A DNA stretch of 64,000 nt from Coenobita brevimanus. Taxonomy: Eukaryota; Arthropoda; Malacostraca; Decapoda; Coenobitidae. A program made the translations under genes and the position numbers. Shown here piece after piece: positions 1-9,739 of this stretch (positions within the stretch are counted from its first letter, which is position 1; each line of letters begins with the position of its first letter). The notes under the pieces are model-generated. The model had not been told where the DNA came from. It ran no database searches and was given only the letters and a program-made list of their open reading frames with translations. Where the stretch lies: contig CM064715.1 in NCBI GenBank assembly GCA_032717465.1, positions 42,461,582-42,525,581 of the forward strand, given 5' to 3'.

Positions 1-660
1 TCTATCCAGATAATTTTATTTAGCTTACGATAGACATTTTTAACTGGAGGACGTACACACAACCTTCACTAACCCCGCCACTACAAAAAGTCCTCCTTAA
101 GTTGCATCACTTCACCTCTTCAGTAGCAGGAATAAACAATACGGCATCGGACTGAAGGGGATAATTGTTCTGATATAAGGCGATCTAACCTCACAATCCT
201 AGACTTCGAAGGGGAGGTGGGAGGGTAAGAAGGGAGGGTTGAGAGGGGATAGCAGAGGATTAGGAGAACTTGGACGGAAGGAGGGGAGGGAAGTGAGGCT
301 TTGGGAGAAAGACTAGATGATGATAGAGGAGTAGATGAGAAGGTAGATGGAAAAGAGAGGATGGGAGGGTAAGAGGAGAGGGTGAGATGTAGAGGAGTAG
401 GAGGGCTTGAAGGGAAGGAGGGGTGGGGGTAAGTGAGGGGTTGAGAGAGGAATTGTGGTTGTTGGTGGAGAAGGGGAAGGGTTGAGTTATATATGGTACT
501 AGTATTAAAGTTATTTAGGCTGGCTTCTTGAGTAATTATGTGATCCGTCTACATCTCAGCCCTCCTCTGCCCTTTCCTTACTCCACTTTGTTTTATTTGT
601 CTTTTTTTTTTAACCTGTGTTTTTCTTCCTTCGCCAATTCCCTTTTTATCTTTTATTAGC
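1..660. other. gene-free DNA with purine-rich tract
   Basis: No gene, RNA or element is recognised. From about 190 to 480 the + strand is almost all A and G, in irregular GGGAGG/GGAGAGG runs. This is the first of many strand-asymmetric tracts in the window. Confidence 0.5.
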
Positions 661-663
661 GCT

Positions 664-667
<4 letters not shown>

Positions 668-739
<72 letters not shown>
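668..739. repeat. compound (CA)n-(GA)n microsatellite
   Basis: About 21 CA units (668-709) run into about 14 GA units (712-739), joined by AGT. Confidence 0.95.
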
Positions 740-899
740 ATATTTCGTGCTAATAATCAGACTTAGTGAGATAGAGTAAACAAAGTAGCCTAACCCAAAT
801 ATATCATAAAGTATCTGTTCTGAGACCCCGTTAATTTATTTTCCTAACGCTTGCTGTATAAAACAAGGAATGCATTGACTTTATAATTTTTTGCCATTA

Positions 900-1330
900 A
901 TTATTACATACAAAGGGCAACAAGGGAGACAGTAGGAAGGGACAGACTATGTTAATAAGAGAGGGGAACAAGGGAAGAATGAAAAATAATGAGAAAAGAG
1001 AAAAAGAGATAGTGAAGATGGGAAAAATGGGTAAGTTAGTAGTGGGAAACGGTGAGGGAGGAGGAAGTACAGTAAGAGGAAAGAGAATTAGGGAAACGAG
1101 GAAAAGGAAAGACTAAATAAGAAAAAGAATGTCAGAACGAGTAAGAAGTTGAATGTTTAGTGAGGAGGGTGGTGCAGTGAAGGAAGGATATTTTTGTTTT
1201 TAATTTTGAGAGAGAGAGAGAGAGAGAATGACGTAATGAAGTCAGCATAGTAAGAGACAAAAACAATTAGTGTAGATAGACATGTTTGAAGAGAGCATAA
1301 CGATGATGGAAAATATTGTAACTGAATGAT
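900..1330. other. purine-rich gene-free tract
   Basis: The + strand is A/G-rich and contains a short (GA)n at 1208-1227. Every frame is stop-rich and no gene is seen. Confidence 0.5.
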
Positions 1331-1393
1331 GCCTATATTGTAGAGGGGGGGGGGTCTTCCTGCTGCTCTATCCTTGTCTTTAACTCATAGGAT

Positions 1394-1396
<3 letters not shown>

Positions 1397-1426
<30 letters not shown>
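1397..1426. repeat. T30 homopolymer
   Basis: Uninterrupted run of 30 T. It could be the reverse complement of a retroposon poly(A) tail, but no flanking element is recognised. Confidence 0.8.
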
Positions 1427-1429
<3 letters not shown>

Positions 1430-1434
1430 GTAGA

Positions 1435-2420
1435 GGTGGTGATATGGCTATGATGATGGTAGTAACTTTCATGGTGGTAGTGATGGTTGTGATGGTGCTA
1501 CTGGTGGTGATGGAAAATTGCGTAGTGATAGTGATGTCGTTGGTGGTGATGTTAAGGTTGTAATGATGGTAGTAATTTTCTTTGTGGTGTTAATGATTGT
1601 GTTATTGGTGGTGATGGAGATAGAGGCAGTGATGGTGATGTTATGGTTGTGATGGTTATGTTAATGGTTATGAAAGTTCAGCAGGTGATGAAAAATATTA
1701 ATAATGATGTTAGAGCAGTAATGGCGATGGTTTTGGTGATGGTGGTGTTAGTAATCGAGGAAAATAGTGGTGGCGGTGGTGTTATGGCAGAAATGGCAAT
1801 GTAGTTTTGGTGATGATGAAAAATGGTAGAAAGTTTGATGTTGATGGTAGTAATGGTATTATTTTGAGGGTGATGGTACTAGTGAATGGTGATGGTAGTG
1901 ATGGTAGTGCACTTTATTTTTTTTTATTCTTGCAACCCACATTTTTATTTATTTATTTATTTTTAGCTTCATCCAGGCGTCTCACCTAAACCGAAAAAAA
2001 AAAAAGGTATGTAGGTATCAAGAATGGCATCCTTGTGCTGAAGGGGTTAATAGTTGTGATGGTGGTGGTGGTGGTGTTAAAGACTGCAATGATGGTAGCT
2101 GTAATAGTGGAGAGTAGTTCTTGTGATGCTGATTGCACGTGAACATAATGGTACTGATGATGATATATGATGGTACCTGTAGTGGTGATGATATGATGAT
2201 GGTTGTTGTGGTGAAGGATTGTCATGGTGATGGGGTGTTGTGGTGGTGGTAGTGTTGATGTTATGATGGTGGTAGTAGTGATGAATGTTTCGAGTAATGG
2301 TGATGAAGGCGATAGTTGTGATGGTAATAATGATAGTAATTGAGAATGGTGATAATAGCAAGGATGGTGATAGTGATAGTAATTGCGAGTGGTTATAGTA
2401 GTAGTGATATTGGTGGTAAC
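1435..2420. repeat. 1-kb degenerate GRT trinucleotide field
   Basis: The + strand is built from GAT, GGT and AGT triplets in shifting order with few other words. It behaves as an old degenerate trinucleotide/hexanucleotide tandem array. The His/Thr/Ile-rich minus-strand frames across it (for example 1986-2225 and 2077-2361) reflect the repeat. Confidence 0.85.
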
Positions 2421-2465
2421 AAGAGCGAGGAAGAGAAGCGAGTGACTGCAGTATAATGGGGTCCT

Positions 2466-3110
2466 AGCTCTCTCTCACTTCCTCTTTCTCCACTCCCTTC
2501 CCCCTGTCTCCCCTACTCTTCTCTCTGCCCTTCCCTCATATGCCTCCCTCTCAGTGCTCTTCCCTTTCTTCCCTCCCTCTCCCTTCTCTTCCTCTCCGTC
2601 TCCCATCTCTTCCTCACCTTCTCCCCTGTGTCCCGTCTCCCCACCTTCCTTCCTCTTACCCCGTACCTCTCCTCCCCCCTTCTTTTTTTCCCTCTCCTCC
2701 TCCCTTCCTCTGTCCCCTTTCCTCCCCTCCCCATCCTTTCCCCTTTCCCTTTCCCTCCCCTCCCCTCCCCTCCCCATCCTTTCCCCTTTCCCTTTCCCTC
2801 CCCTTCCCTCCCCATCCTTTCCTCTCTCAACTCCCGTCCCCTCCCCCTTCCCTCTCGCCTTCCCTCCCCTCCCCTTCCCTCTCCACAACACGCATCTCTC
2901 GCCTTGTTTAGTTGCACGAAATTACCTCCCTGATTTTCTTTCAAGTAGTTTCTCTCTCTCCTCCACCCTCCATCTTTCCCCTCTTTCCTCTATCTATCTA
3001 TATGTTTATCTATCTGTCTACAGTCTATGCATCCATCCATTTATATCTCTGTCTGTATCTGTCCATCTCTATCAATCTGTCTGTCTGTTTCTGTCTGTCT
3101 CTGTGCAGTG
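2466..3110. repeat. pyrimidine-only tract with a ~40-bp minisatellite
   Basis: Almost pure C/T on the + strand. At 2728-2820 a roughly 38-43 bp unit of CCCTCCCC and TTTCCC words starting CCCCATCCTTTCC is repeated about 2.3 times. From about 2985 it becomes a CTAT/CTGT-like tetranucleotide. The overlapping frames on both strands are repeat translations. Confidence 0.85.
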
Positions 3111-3145
3111 ATATAAATGCTGGGAACACTCTTTTTCTATTTCCT

Positions 3146-3240
3146 GTCATCATCATTATCATCATCATCAACATCCTTTCCTTTGTCCATTCCTCCTCCT
3201 CCTCCTCCTCCTCCTCCTCCTCCTCCTCCTCCTCCTTCCC
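3146..3240. repeat. (ATC)n and (TCC)15 trinucleotide repeats
   Basis: A short imperfect (ATC)n near 3150-3170 is followed by about 15 perfect TCC units at 3191-3236. Confidence 0.9.
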
Positions 3241-3318
3241 CCCCCCTCTACGCCCTTAAGGAGACTATTGCAGCTAATGATTTGGTCTCTCGTGATCTCC
3301 TCCACGTGGCGATATAAT

Positions 3319-3421
3319 GAGAGAGAGAGAGAGAGAGAGAGAAGGATGGGATAAGGAATGGATAGGGAATGACAGTATACAGAAGTGAGAGGAATGTGAT
3401 TGGGAAGAGAGAGAGAGAGAG
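3319..3421. repeat. (GA)n pair
   Basis: (GA)12 at 3319-3342 and a shorter (GA)7 at about 3408-3421, separated by purine-rich DNA. Confidence 0.85.
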
Positions 3422-3529
3422 ACGGAGGGAGGTAAGGGGGTTGTTTTCTCCGTCAACACATGGAAAACAATAATTATCCCACATCAGCAGAGAAAATATA
3501 TAACATGATAACCTGGGCCCTCTTGAATT

Positions 3530-4110
3530 CCTCTTGCCTCTTGTTTGCCTCACCTCCTTGCCTCTTTTCTCCCTCTTCTACCTGCCTCTTGCCTCTCCAC
3601 CTGCTTCTTGCCTATCCTACCAACCTTCTTTCTTCCTCTCATCCCAACCTGACTTTGCCTTCTCTGTATACCTGCTTCATGTGCTTGCTTCCGACCTTTC
3701 GTGTTTGCCTTTAGCTGCTTATACCTCCTGTATTTTATGCTTATATTTTCTGACTTTCCTATCAGCCTCTCGCCTCCCTGCTGCCTCTCTAACCTACGGA
3801 CGGTTTCTTTTTCCTTCCTACCTCGCTTCCCAGTTCAAATGTTCTTTTCCTAACCTCGTCCCTCCTACTATCCCCAGCGTTCCCCTTCACTACGTCCCAG
3901 CTTTTCCCTTCACTGCGTACTTCCAGACTCTCCCTTCCCTCCATCCGTTCCTTTTTTCCCAACTCAGCCCCTCTTCCCTCTCGTTTCCTTCCCATTCCAA
4001 GCCTCTACTCCACCTCACCCCCTTCTTCATTCCTCCCCTCCCACCCCCTTCTCTCCCCCTCCCCTCTCTCTCCCAACTTCTTCCCCCACTATTCCCCCTC
4101 CTCCCATCCT
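3530..4110. other. pyrimidine-rich gene-free tract
   Basis: C/T-rich + strand with irregular CTTGCCTC words at first, then CCCTTC words. A 216-codon frame across it is all Ser/Pro/Leu/Phe and is not credited. A short (ATC)n follows at 4144-4168. Confidence 0.6.
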
Positions 4111-4425
4111 CTCACACGCATACCTGGCCTGCACAAACATATCATTATCATCATCATCATCATCATCGACGAGTGTATGAATAATGCTATAATTCCCCGG
4201 CCCTTGTCTTAGCGCACGACTTCATTTAATGCAGAGGTCGGGGGTATTTTTAGCACACAAATTGGATAGATTTTAGGGGATCTTATTGCTTTTTATGGGA
4301 CCTATATAGGGGGCAATGTAGGTTTGTTGATATTGCTGTTTATACTTAGTTTCTGTTGTGGTGTTGGAGAGGGTCGCCTTCACCCAGTGGCACTGATATA
4401 ACCGGGCGGCTCCGTTGTTTGTTGT

Positions 4426-4652
4426 ACCCGTATTCTCATTGGTCAAGGAGGCTCCCAATCGCCTCTTCCTTAGCGATTTATTTTGTATATGGCTAGTTAT
4501 GGTCCCTTTATACGCTATTTATGCACAGCATGACGATATTGGATAGATTTACTGTATATAGCACGTAAAAGGACAGTAAGGTGTAAGAAGCAAAATAAAT
4601 TACTTAGGAAAAGGGAACTTCCTCAGTCAACGAATATACCGGCCCTATTCTA
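4426..4652. mobile_element. family A inverted-repeat element (MITE-like)
   Basis: The left arm carries CCCGTATTCT, then CCTCTTCCTTAGCGATTTA. The right arm is roughly its reverse complement (AAATTACTTAGGAA, then GGCCCTATTCTA). Related copies lie at 5163, 6048, 40350, 58360 and 61820. The centre is unlike the other copies and has no coding frame, which suggests a non-autonomous DNA transposon. No clear target-site duplication was found. Confidence 0.6.
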
Positions 4653-4659
4653 ACTTCCC

Positions 4660-5160
4660 TCACCTCCCTCCCTATCCCTGAAAAGGAAAATGGTAATAAA
4701 CTGCATAAGGGAAACTTAAGCTTGAAGTACATCGGGCTTACTTCCAGATGAACGTGGTAAACAGCGACAACAATGAAAACAGTACTAATAATAACAGCAA
4801 CAGCATTTTTTTATTTATTTGTGTGAATAACCCACTCATAATCAGAGTTTATTCAGGCAGGAGTGAGTTTGGAGCCAGACAGTGTAAATATGACTTTTGT
4901 TGTATCATTACGGTTCGATAAGGGGTTGTTGGGGTTTATATAAGCGAGTGTATAGTGGGTGTTGGAGGTGTCTTGTGGTTTGTTATTATATTGGTGTTAT
5001 TTAGATTTTATTTAGATTTAGGTGTTGCTGCCAATGTTGTTATTATTTTGTTATTTTCGTTTTATTGATATTGCTCTTATTTATATATTTATTTACCTTT
5101 ACATATATGGTGTGTTCCGTAAGTGTAGTGTTATTGTTTACTTGTATGTTTGTTAGGTCA
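4660..5160. other. AT-rich gene-free DNA
   Basis: No coding frame or known element. Contains short TTTA and ATT runs and a fragment resembling family C near 4805-4880. Confidence 0.5.
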
Positions 5161-5162
5161 TT

Positions 5163-5235
5163 CTGGGCCGTATTCTAGGTGTCATCTGAGATTCCGTAAC
5201 ACCTCTTCCATAGAGATTTAATGTTCAGATTTTAC
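5163..5235 (+). mobile_element. family A half copy
   Basis: Shows the left arm only: GGCCGTATTCTAGGTG, then CCGTAACACCTCTTCC. No matching right arm precedes the palindrome at 5352, so the copy is truncated or disrupted. Confidence 0.5.
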
Positions 5236-5351
5236 ATTATCATTCTCTTGTATGTTTTTTTTATATCGTTTTAATTATCCCAGCCTAACCTAACTGCAGC
5301 CTAAATTAGCCTAATTTTAATAACCCATCCTAATTTCATCTCATTTCATGA

Positions 5352-5396
5352 ATTCCGTAGGGATTTCATGAAATCACTGGCTACACAAATTCTCTG

Positions 5397-5476
<80 letters not shown>

Positions 5477-5525
5477 TTTACAGGGAATTTGTGTAGCCAG
5501 TGATTTCATGAAATCTCTACGGAAT
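5352..5525. repeat. 48-bp inverted repeat around (AT)36
   Basis: The left arm 5352-5399 and right arm 5478-5525 are near-perfect reverse complements. They flank an uninterrupted (AT)n of about 72 bp (5399-5470). Each arm contains its own internal palindrome, ATTTCATGAAAT. The structure could extrude a cruciform or form a long RNA hairpin. It may be a MITE whose centre expanded as a microsatellite. Confidence 0.85.
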
Positions 5526-5837
5526 GTTGGCCTGTATTGTTATACTCTATATATAATGCTAATAGGCATCCTTAATAGTGTATATTTATTGTTATTCTGC
5601 TCCTCAACGACCTATGACCCCCTCTTCTGGCTTGTTTATACACCAAGATCGTGTTTTATGAGGTCCGCATACCACACCATCAACCCACACCCTCATTAGA
5701 CCACCCGAAACATACCCACGGGTCTCACCTGGGTTTTTCTTGCTAATAGGGTGCTTAAGACAGATGACGGCACCGCTAATGAAGCCTAGAGCGTTGAGAG
5801 GAGTCGTTAGGTGTTTTAATTGCCGTTCTGATTAGCT

Positions 5838-6036
5838 TGCTTTTCTTTACGGAGAGGAGGTGGGGTCGGAGACCAAGGATAAGCTGGAGGGACGCAGTGG
5901 AGAGGTATATGAGTGAGGATAGGTGTGTTGGAGAAAGGGCAGCATGATGGCGAGGACAGGACGACATGAAAGCGAATTTTGGGTACTCACCCCCTCCGAA
6001 ATTAAGGAGTCTGACCATTGATAGATAGATAGATGA
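5838..6036 (+). mobile_element. LINE 3' end fragment with (GATA)n tail
   Basis: In one frame from about 5845 it reads GRRPRISWRDAVERYM and continues, with one stop, to a tail ending in (GATA)4 at 6019-6034. This matches the C terminus of the reverse transcriptase relic at 7596-8381, which reads GRGRPRMR, then stop, then DGVERYM, and ends in the same tetranucleotide. It is a 5'-truncated, decayed copy of a related element inserted in the + direction. Confidence 0.7.
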
Positions 6037-6047
6037 TTATTTTTTCT

Positions 6048-6248
6048 TTTCGTACCTACATTTTCGGGTAGTTGGAGGTTTCGTAACACCTTTTTCATAA
6101 CTTTTTTTTTTTTTTCGTATAACATCACATTCAGTGTTTATATCATTTATTATCGCCATAGTTTACACCTGTAACATATAAGAGAATACTGAGGTGTAAT
6201 GTACAGAATAAATGACTAAGGAAGAGGTGGTGCGAGATCTCCGTTGAC
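6048..6248. mobile_element. family A inverted-repeat element
   Basis: The left arm contains TTGGAGGTTTCGTAACACC (about 6070-6092). The right arm contains AAATGACTAAGGAAGAGG (about 6210-6227). The arms are imperfect reverse complements of each other and match the other family A copies. A T-run sits inside the left arm. A family B copy follows 80 bp away. Confidence 0.55.
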
Positions 6249-6329
6249 CTTAGTTATAACCTTCCTTACAGTAGCCACGAAGGGACCAATTGCTGTGTTT
6301 TTCTTTGCTTTCCTTTGTACTATACTCTT

Positions 6330-6486
6330 TTTACTCTAACTTGGCCTAAAAAGTTTCCATCTTACCATCTTGAAGGCTGAGTTTTAATAATAGATTGACA
6401 CTATGATGCTAGTCACAAAGAAGTGTTGTGGATAGTTTGTAGAGCGGTAGCATTGTCTCTTTCCGCCACCGAGCTGTGTGAAATAA
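6330..6486 (-). mobile_element. family B repeat (candidate tRNA-like SINE), minus strand
   Basis: The reverse complement begins near CACACAGCTCGGTGGC and ends near TTAGGCCAAGTTAGAG. It aligns by eye with the forward copies at 41140 and 58175, whose start carries a box A-like TAGCTCAGTGG. Box B is not convincing, so the tRNA origin is inferred. Confidence 0.5.
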
Positions 6487-6539
6487 GCTGCAAAAGAACG
6501 AAAATCTAGGCCAAGTTAAAGATAGTTTAGTTGTGTTTC

Positions 6540-7340
6540 TTTGTAGACGAGATGGGAAAATGGATGAAATAGGAAATAAAGGTAAGAGGAGAAAGTGGAC
6601 GAAACTGAGACGTAAGGAATGCGTGTAAGAATGTAGAGAAGGAGAGTAGTGGATGAGAGGTAAACAGTAGAGGAGGAGGAGAAGGAAATGGGAAAGTAGA
6701 AGAAGGGGAGGATGGAAATGGTAAAGTAGAAGAAGAGAATGAAGTAAATAGAAAAGTTAAGAAATAGAAGGTAGAAAACAGGAAAGTAGAGTAGGTGGGA
6801 AAGTGAATGAAGTAGAAAAGAAATGATCTGGTAATAGGAAAGCACAGGATGTAGACACCGGTAAGAAGAAAATATAATAGTATATGAGGGAGGAAAGAAC
6901 TGGAAGGGAAGGAGAATAAGTTTAGTATAAAGGAAAGCAAGCAGCAACAGACCTACGAGTACTGGGCCTTCCGTGATTCTTTGTTATAGAGGAAGTAGGA
7001 GAGTAAGGACAGTAAAGACGAAAAGAGTTGGAGAAAGTAGAAAACAAGGAAAGTAAATAAAGAAGGACATTTGAGAAATTTAGTTGCGAGAGAGAGAGAG
7101 GGGTGATAATGACTGAGAGGAGAATATGAGGGATTAGAAAAGGGGAAAAATTCATGGGAACTGTGAAGTTAGAATAGAAGGGAGTACAGATGAAATGGAG
7201 GTGATGGCGAAGACAGGAATATATGGAGAGGAACAGCAGAAAGCGAAGTTAGTAAAGTCGATTAATTGATGAGCCAGATCAGAGAAGAAATACCAGTTGG
7301 GTAAGGGATGAATAAACAGTCGAGAAGAAAGAACGGAAGG
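6540..7340. other. purine-rich gene-free tract
   Basis: A/G-rich on the + strand with recurring GGAAAGTAGA words spaced irregularly at roughly 20-40 bp. Minus-strand frames here are Ser/Phe/Leu-rich repeat translations. Confidence 0.55.

Positions 7341-7342
<2 letters not shown>

Positions 7343-7376
<34 letters not shown>
7343..7376. repeat. (AC)17 microsatellite
   Basis: Uninterrupted AC run. Confidence 0.95.
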
Positions 7377-7378
<2 letters not shown>

Positions 7379-7556
7379 TGATGAAGTAAAATTAACGTAC
7401 AGTGATTGTAGTTAGACAGGGCTGGTTTGGATGGAGCAGACAGTGTTGAAGGCATGAATGGGAAGAGAATGGATAGGTAGCTGTTTTTACCATGCTGTTT
7501 CTCTCTCTCTCTCCTTTTTTTTTTTCCTCGGGTTTCTTGATCCGCCCACTCCCATA

Positions 7557-8390
7557 TACTATCTATCTATCTATCTCTATCTATTGCCAGACGCCTCAAT
7601 CCCGTTTGGGGTGGCCACAAACATATCGCCTCCAAGTCGCCCTGTCCTCCGCCATTTCACTCCCCTGCTCCCAACTCACACCCCCCTCTCTCATATACCT
7701 CTCCACCCCATCTCTTCATCTCATCCTCGGCCTCCCCCTCCCTCTTTCCCCCTCCACCTCACTCACATACACTCTCTTCGTCAGTCTTTCACCCTCCATC
7801 CTCTCCACATGGCCAAACCACCTCAGTGTGTTCCTCATAACGCTTCCTATCACATCCACATCAACACCACAACGCTCCTTTATATCCTCATTTGTCAGCC
7901 TGTCTCTCCATGTGACTCCACAGGCTCCTCTTAAATAACTCATTTCCACGGCTGTCACTCTTGACTTGTGTCCTTCCAACAACGTCCAAGCTTCACTTCC
8001 GTACGTTAGAGTTGGTATCACAATACTGTCATGTAGTAACTTTTTCACTTCCATGCTCACTTCCCTGTTTCTTATCACTGCTTTCAAAGAACCAGCAACC
8101 TTTCTTCCCTGCTGTACCCTTTCAAGCACTTCACCCTCCAAACCTCCATCCTTACTCATCACACTACCGAAGTACTTAAACGTACTCACATTTTCCAATT
8201 CCTCACCATCCAACCTCGCTGTACATTCACTGACTTCACCTCTCTCAAAGACCATCACTTTACTCTTCCCTACATTCACCTTTAGATTCCGTTTCTTACA
8301 CACTCTCTCAAACTCATCCACCAAGCCTTGCAGCTCCCCTTCGTCTTCACTCAACAACACAGTATCATCTGCAAACAACATATACTCTTC
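7557..8390 (-). mobile_element. 5'-truncated non-LTR retrotransposon (RTE-like LINE)
   Basis: On the minus strand the element starts abruptly inside the reverse transcriptase palm, just upstream of the FADD box, and runs through the C-terminal region. It ends in a (GATA)n tail at 7559-7584. Truncation at the 5' end and a short-tandem-repeat 3' tail instead of poly(A) are known of RTE-type LINEs. Clade assignment is tentative because the endonuclease and most of the palm are missing. A (GAT)n tract abuts the truncation point. Two further 3' ends of the same lineage lie at 5838 and 18440. Confidence 0.85.
7596..8381 (-). pseudogene. LINE reverse transcriptase C-terminal relic
   Basis: A 262-codon frame starts at the metal-binding FADD box (MLFADDTVLLSED, residues 1-13). 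It continues through a KKRNLKVNVGKSKVM segment (about residues 31-45), typical of the conserved block after the catalytic motif. It then enters a helical region with LRWFGHVERM and GRGRPRMR near residues 187-221. The frame stops at TGA (7716-7718), where LINE relatives have Trp. Beyond that nonsense codon the same frame continues with DGVERYM, GGVSWEQGSEM and WRRYVCGHPKRD to a second stop at 7596-7598. The copy is therefore recent but dead: no endonuclease, N-terminal palm lost and one internal stop. Its role, if intact, would be target-primed reverse transcription. Confidence 0.85.
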
Positions 8391-8404
8391 CCATATACGG
8401 CATA

Positions 8405-8462
8405 GTAAACTATATGATGATGATGATGTTGATGATGATGATGATGAGGAGGAGGAGGAGAA
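8405..8462. repeat. (GAT)n-(GAG)n microsatellite
   Basis: Imperfect (GAT)12 followed by a few GAG units, adjoining the truncated end of the LINE. Confidence 0.85.
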
Positions 8463-8469
8463 CTGTATT

Positions 8470-8889
8470 GAATAAGGTCAAATGTAAAGCTAAGTCATTC
8501 AGAAGTTACCAAGCTCAACTCTAGCCACCTACGAGTGCAGTTAGTAGGCCAAAGATTAAGTTGTTTCAAAATTACAGGTTAACAAGATCATTCCTGGTTA
8601 GATTAGATTAGCTTTGTATTGGCGGAACGTTAATAATATGGGGCAGAATAAAATACAAGGAAGTGGAAGGATGAAATGGAAGAGTATATGAGAGAGTGCG
8701 ACTTGCAATGGCGGAAGGAGAGTGATGGTTAAATTTGACAGAAAGGTTTGAAGGCGTATTTTTCTGCCGTTCTGAATGAGGTCTGATTAGGTGGCAGAGA
8801 ATGGAGATGGATGAAATAACACGCCAGCGATGTGGAAGAAGTGTTGAGGTGATGGAGAGAGTGTTGATATGAAGGCAGGTATAAGGAGG

Positions 8890-8926
<37 letters not shown>

Positions 8927-9052
8927 TGATAATGCATGGGGGGGCTGTGGAGTGGAATGGAGTTCGTAGATGAGTAGGCAGGTGGACATATGGAGGGACC
9001 GTGGGTCGGAAGGTAGGTGGGAAAGCAGAGTTTTATATTGTAGTCGATTTCG
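8470..9052. other. gene-free DNA with (GA)n
   Basis: No gene seen. Contains (GA)15 at 8892-8922. A C14 homopolymer follows at 9053-9066. The stretch 8744-8880 shares the word TGCCGTTCTG and some composition with the flank of the LINE fragment at 5820, but is too diverged to assign. Confidence 0.5.
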
Positions 9053-9082
9053 CCCCCCCCCCCCCCATTTTTTGGTGGAGGG

Positions 9083-9180
9083 TTTAGGTTGTTAGGATTA
9101 GAGTAAGTTAGTATGCTAGGATTAGGTTAGATTGGGTTAGTGTGAGTTAGATTAGGTTAGATTGGGTTAGGTTAGGTTTG
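9083..9180 (+). repeat. degenerate TTAGG-like interstitial array
   Basis: About 100 bp made of GGTTA/GATTA/GGATTA pentamer-like words, best at 9121-9178 (TTAGGTTAGATTGGGTTAG and similar). TTAGG is the ancestral arthropod telomere unit. The array is internal and degenerate, so it would be an interstitial telomere-like sequence or a chance simple repeat. Confidence 0.55.
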
Positions 9181-9356
9181 GTCAGATAATATTTGGATTA
9201 CAGTAAGGGCGATTATCCTGGTAAGAGTAAACTTACTGCGCGGTGCTGAGCTCGTAAACTGTGGCTTAGGGAAATCAACTGTCTATCCTCATGCGCCAAA
9301 AACATAAGTTTATTAAGCTTCTTCAGTTGATGTTTTGGCCCTACTGGCCATATACA

Positions 9357-9358
<2 letters not shown>

Positions 9359-9418
<60 letters not shown>
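9359..9418. repeat. (TA)30 microsatellite
   Basis: Uninterrupted TA run directly abutting the 5' side of the SINE copy at 9419. Confidence 0.95.
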
Positions 9419-9422
<4 letters not shown>

Positions 9423-9636
9423 CCTGGTGGTTTAATGGGTAATAAAGGTGCTCCAATCGGATTGAGCCGGTGCATGTTTATATCCAAGGGGTGGTTGGGG
9501 TTGATTGCTCATGTATTACCACTCAGGGATGAGTGAGGCTGGTCACTCTCATCTTAAATGTCGGGACCAACTGCCTAGCCCCGGGCTCCTACGCTCCCCA
9601 TGGGGCACTGTAGGATTGGATGATGGATGGATGGAT

Positions 9637-9640
<4 letters not shown>
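9419..9640 (+). mobile_element. SINE-like retroposon with (GGAT)n tail, copy 1
   Basis: The element ends GTAGGATTGGATGATGG then (GGAT)n and passes into (AT)n. Its last 100 bp match 18227-18318 at high identity (both contain CCAACTGCCTAGCCC, and GGGCTCCTACGCTCC), which defines a dispersed family with the same tail. Near the 5' end TGGTTTAATGG resembles a Pol III box A, which suggests a tRNA-derived head. A clear box B is not seen. No protein is encoded. Confidence 0.7.
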
Positions 9641-9700
<60 letters not shown>

Positions 9701-9702
9701 TG

Positions 9703-9729
<27 letters not shown>
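9640..9729. repeat. (AT)25-(AC)n compound microsatellite on SINE tail
   Basis: (AT)n 9640-9690, (AC)5 9691-9700, a TGT break, then (AC)13 to 9729. It grows directly out of the (GGAT)n SINE tail. Confidence 0.9.
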
Positions 9730-9734
<5 letters not shown>

Positions 9735-9739
9735 AACCA

